This document shows, in pieces, positions 21,705-24,345 of a stretch of 24,345 nucleotides of DNA. The stretch covers positions 1 through 24,345 of the forward strand of contig CAMPHU010000052.1 in the NCBI GenBank assembly GCA_946886065.1, given 5' to 3'. Made by a program: the position numbers and the translations under genes. Position 1 is the stretch's first letter; each line of letters opens with the position of its first letter. Below the pieces are notes generated by a model, which saw only the letters and a list, made by a program, of their open reading frames with translations, was not told the DNA's origin and did not search any database. The stretch is from an uncultured Massilia sp. (GTDB lineage: Bacteria > Pseudomonadota > Gammaproteobacteria > Burkholderiales > Burkholderiaceae).

Positions 21705-23057
21705 TCAGGTGGCGGCGTAGCCGTGGTCGCGCATGTCTTTCTTGACGGTGTCGTAGTACGAGTCGCTGATGCGGTACTTGAACATCAGGGCGCCCATCAG
21801 GAAGTGGAAGAAGCCCGGGATCACCGACAGCATCAGGGCGATGCCCTGCAGCGCCAGCGCCGATTGCTCCTGGTTCGGCTGGTATTCGAAGTAGTTCAGC
21901 AGGATGCCCACCATGCCGCCGGCGACGGCCATGCCGGCCTTCTGGCACACCGAGATGCCGCCGAAGGCGAAGCCGGAGACGCGCTTGCCGGTCTTGACCT
22001 GGCCGTAGTCGATGGTCTCGGCGATGGCCGACCAGAACACCGGCGCATGCAGGTCCACCACCAGCGACAGCACGAAGTACAGGACGAAGGCCAGCAGGAT
22101 GTCGCCCGGCTGCACCAGGAAGTAGATCATCACGCTCAGCACCGCCACCGCCAGCTGGGTGTAGCGGAACAGCTTGACCTTGCAGTAGAACTTGGTGGTC
22201 CAGGTGGACACCACCATGGCCAGGATGGCTGCCGCCACGCCGGTCGACAGGAAGGCCGAGACGGTCGCTGTGTCGCCTCCTAGGAAATACTTGGCGTAGT
22301 AGATCGCCACCGAACCGCGGATCACGTAGCCGATGGTGCCGGTCACGCAGACGCCGCACAGGATCAGCCACTGGTCGTTCCGCAGCAGCACCCTCACCTG
22401 CTCCATCAGCGGCTGCTTCTCGACCTTGTGCACCACGCGCTCGGTGGTGGTAAAGAAGCAGAACAGGAACAGGCCCACGCCCATCGCCGCCATCACCGCC
22501 ATCGCGGCCTGGTAGCCGGCGGCCGGATTGGCGCCGTCCCACCAGCTGGCCAGCACCGGCACGATGATGGTCACCATGAAGGCGCCGATCTTGGCGAAGA
22601 ACAGGCGGTAGCCATTGGCCGACAGGCGCTCCTGCGGGTCCGAGGTCAGGCCGCTGATCAGCGAGATGTAGGGAATGCCCACGCCGGCCGTCATGATGGT
22701 CATGAGGATGTAGGTCGAATAGGCCCAGACCAGCTTGGCGTCGTAGTCCCAGTCCGGCGTCGAGAACACCAGGAACACGCTCAGGCCGTAGGGCACGGCG
22801 AGCAGCAGCAGCCAGGGACGATAGCGTCCCCAGCGCGTCAGGACGGAATCGGTGATCTGCCCCATCGCCAGGTCGGCGATCGCTCCCACCACCTTCACCG
22901 CCACGAACAGCGCCGCCAGGTCGACGGTCCGGAGGCCGTAGATGTCGGTGTAGAAGAAGGTAATGATCAGCATCATCGACGAGATCACCACGTTGAGCGC
23001 CATGTCGCCTGCGCCGAAACCCACTTTTTCGAGGGTGGAGAGTTTTTGAGTTTGCAT
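21705..23057 (-). CDS. GPH-family (MelB-type) sugar:cation symporter
   Basis: 450 residues from the ATG at 23057. AAGGGA lies nine bases upstream, and a frame start 11 codons earlier is rejected. It is a hydrophobic MFS protein with about 12 membrane segments. The family signature is MGQITDSVLTRWGRYRPWLL (about residues 66-85), with KVGFGAGDMALN at the N-terminus and the IDYGQVKTGKRVSGFAF motif in the second half, typical of glycoside-pentoside-hexuronide transporters. Being followed by a cytoplasmic GH43, it likely imports arabino-oligosaccharides or another pentoside across the inner membrane, in parallel to the ABC importer. Substrate and coupling ion are not readable from the sequence. 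Confidence 0.9.
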   Translation of the reverse strand: MQTQKLSTLEKVGFGAGDMALNVVISSMMLIITFFYTDIYGLRTVDLAALFVAVKVVGAIADLAMGQITDSVLTRWGRYRPWLLLLAVPYGLSVFLVFSTPDWDYDAKLVWAYSTYILMTIMTAGVGIPYISLISGLTSDPQERLSANGYRLFFAKIGAFMVTIIVPVLASWWDGANPAAGYQAAMAVMAAMGVGLFLFCFFTTTERVVHKVEKQPLMEQVRVLLRNDQWLILCGVCVTGTIGYVIRGSVAIYYAKYFLGGDTATVSAFLSTGVAAAILAMVVSTWTTKFYCKVKLFRYTQLAVAVLSVMIYFLVQPGDILLAFVLYFVLSLVVDLHAPVFWSAIAETIDYGQVKTGKRVSGFAFGGISVCQKAGMAVAGGMVGILLNYFEYQPNQEQSALALQGIALMLSVIPGFFHFLMGALMFKYRISDSYYDTVKKDMRDHGYAAT

Positions 23058-23083
23058 GATTCGCGGTCCCTTCCAAACGATTC

Positions 23084-23116
23084 GGGGCACTGCCGGATAC
23101 CACCGTGCAGTGCCCC
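23084..23116 (-). other. Hairpin between TonB receptor and symporter genes
   Basis: A perfect 10-bp stem (23084-23093 with 23107-23116) and a 13-base loop. On the minus strand it is followed by GAATCGTTTGG, not a clean U-tract. It may partly terminate transcription or protect the receptor mRNA, which would let the receptor be made in excess of the symporter. Confidence 0.5.
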
Positions 23117-23133
23117 TGTTTTGCTGCCTTGCC

Positions 23134-24345
23134 TTACATCTTCCAGCGCAAGGCGACCGAGACCGAACGTCCGACCTGGAGCGTACCGAAATTGGTCAAC
23201 AGCTCATTACCCGCATTGCCGAAGTGGTAGTACTGCCGCTGCATTTCGTTCGTCAAGTTGATGGCAGCGATATCGACCGAGGTCCTGTCGTTGATTTTGT
23301 AGGAAACTTGCATGTCCACGCTCTTTTCGGGATGACGCCAGATACCAATCGGATTTGCAAACAAGGCGGCTTCGTTGGCGGCCAGGAAGGCTGAGCGCCA
23401 GACATAGGACAAGCGCGCGCTGACCGGGCCCTTTTCGTAAGCCAGGGTGGCGTTGTAGGAGCGGTCGGACACCCCGAAGAACGGTGTCTCGAGCTGGGCG
23501 ATGATCTCGCCGGCACTATTGGCCTCGGGTACGTTCTGCGACGAGCTGAGTCGGGTATAACTGCCCTGGAAGCCCAGACCGTCCAGCGGGCCCGGCAGCC
23601 ACTTCGGGAAGTAGATCAAGCCGATCTCGACACCCTTGATCGTGCCGTCGGAAGCGTTGACCGGTGAGTTGATGACGTAGTCATAGCCGTTCGTATGGTC
23701 GCCGCCCGAGGTCGAGTTGCGGAAGGGGTCGTCCGCCGGTTCGACGTGAATCTTGCGACGCAGGGGCACGACCAGGCCGTCGATCTTGCGCTTGAACACA
23801 GTGCCGTAGAGCGCGCTGTCTTTCTGGAAATACCACTCCCCCGTCAGATCGAAGTTCGTCGAGAGCGTCGGTTTCAGGTCCGGATTGCCGCCGGTGCCCG
23901 AGCCATACCCCACCCGCGACACGTCGTCAGCGAGTTGCAGGACAGGATTCAGGTCGCCGAAATTCGGGCGCCGCAGTGTTTTACCAAAGTTGAAGCGCGT
24001 CACGACATCCTTGGTCGGGTCGTAAGTCAGCGTCAGGCTGGGCAGGAACTTGCTGGTCGACTTGCTGGCGCCAGACGGCGTGACCGCCTTGGTGGTGGCA
24101 TCGACCTTATAGAAGGTCATGTCGGTATCGACTTTGGTGTAGCGCACGCCGGCATTGGCGCGCAGGCGATTGCCGAACAGCTCGCTTTGGAAATTCCCCA
24201 TCAGGTAGAGATTGCTCGTCTTTTCCTCGATCTCGAAGGTCTTCTGCAGGCTCAGTTTGTCCGTGGTCAGGAAGTTGCTGTTGACCGAGTTATAGAGCTT
24301 GCGCCAGTCGTCGATATGGTCGCGGATATAGTAGGCATTCGGCTC
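23134..24345 (-). CDS. TonB-dependent outer-membrane receptor, C-terminal part, runs off window
   Basis: 403 residues of the C-terminal half; the frame is open to the window end, so the signal peptide, TonB box and plug domain lie outside. Alternating beta-strand pattern with aromatic girdles, and the block TRFNFGKTLRRPNFGDLNP (about residue 107 of the visible part) typical of the Xanthomonas/Caulobacter-type TonB receptors that import plant oligosaccharides. It would take up arabinan fragments across the outer membrane. The last residues are ALRWKM, with Met rather than the usual terminal Phe, and Trp two residues before. It is probably the first gene of the operon with the symporter. Substrate inferred from neighbours. 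Confidence 0.9.
   Translation of the reverse strand, partial: EPNAYYIRDHIDDWRKLYNSVNSNFLTTDKLSLQKTFEIEEKTSNLYLMGNFQSELFGNRLRANAGVRYTKVDTDMTFYKVDATTKAVTPSGASKSTSKFLPSLTLTYDPTKDVVTRFNFGKTLRRPNFGDLNPVLQLADDVSRVGYGSGTGGNPDLKPTLSTNFDLTGEWYFQKDSALYGTVFKRKIDGLVVPLRRKIHVEPADDPFRNSTSGGDHTNGYDYVINSPVNASDGTIKGVEIGLIYFPKWLPGPLDGLGFQGSYTRLSSSQNVPEANSAGEIIAQLETPFFGVSDRSYNATLAYEKGPVSARLSYVWRSAFLAANEAALFANPIGIWRHPEKSVDMQVSYKINDRTSVDIAAINLTNEMQRQYYHFGNAGNELLTNFGTLQVGRSVSVALRWKM

Noticed and set aside
1..24345. New defence, phage or mobile system
   Set aside because: All genes on the coding strand belong to one sugar-utilisation locus; no nuclease, recombinase, toxin, reverse transcriptase or repeat-spacer array was seen.

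Overview
This is a GC-rich stretch in which every gene I can support is read from the minus strand, so transcription runs from high to low coordinates. Gene content and style suggest a plant-polymer-degrading betaproteobacterium of the Massilia/Telluria/Duganella type (Oxalobacteraceae). The clues are a truncated LysR regulator of the GbpR-like kind, a non-phosphorylative pentose pathway, a TonB receptor next to glycosidases, and short GC-rich REP-like palindromes. The organism is an inference, because no marker gene is present. There is no tRNA, rRNA, CRISPR array, insertion sequence or phage gene, and no gene-free stretch longer than 300 bp.

The window is an almost complete arabinan/arabinoside utilisation locus. 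In transcription order: (A) from the right edge to 18712, the C-terminal part of a TonB-dependent receptor, a GPH/MelB-type sugar symporter, a cytoplasmic GH43 arabinofuranosidase, aldose 1-epimerase and an SMP-30 lactonase. (B) From 18558 to 6287, an IlvD/Edd L-arabonate dehydratase, an AraD1/GguC FAH-fold protein, an aldehyde dehydrogenase (2-oxoglutarate semialdehyde type), an SDR pentose 1-dehydrogenase, then four glycosidases, mostly with signal peptides: GH97, GH51, GH43 endo-arabinanase and GH127 beta-L-arabinofuranosidase. (C) From 6169 to 550, a YtfQ-YtfR-YtfT-YjfF type ABC importer and a secreted GH43. (D) The LysR-family regulator, running off the left edge.

The genes fit one route. 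Outer-membrane uptake and exported GH43/GH51/GH127/GH97 enzymes release L-arabinose and short arabino-oligosaccharides. The ABC importer takes up free furanose/pyranose sugar. The symporter plus cytoplasmic GH43 would handle oligosaccharides. Epimerase, SDR dehydrogenase, lactonase, IlvD dehydratase, the AraD1-type enzyme and the semialdehyde dehydrogenase convert L-arabinose to 2-oxoglutarate. The dehydrogenase, lactonase, both dehydratase steps and the final dehydrogenase are all here, with the AraD step apparently filled by an FAH-fold protein instead of the DapA-like aldolase-fold enzyme.

The most interesting non-coding signal is a matched pair of promoters, upstream of the ABC operon and of the dehydratase operon. 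Each has an 18-bp palindrome GATAC-N8-RTATC, a second conserved 15-bp block over the -35, and a TTGGAA-N18-TAGnnT core, all at identical spacing. A third, diverged copy of the palindrome sits just before the LysR start codon. Together these look like the operators of the LysR protein. Four REP-like palindromes lie in four gaps, each directly upstream of a glycosidase gene.
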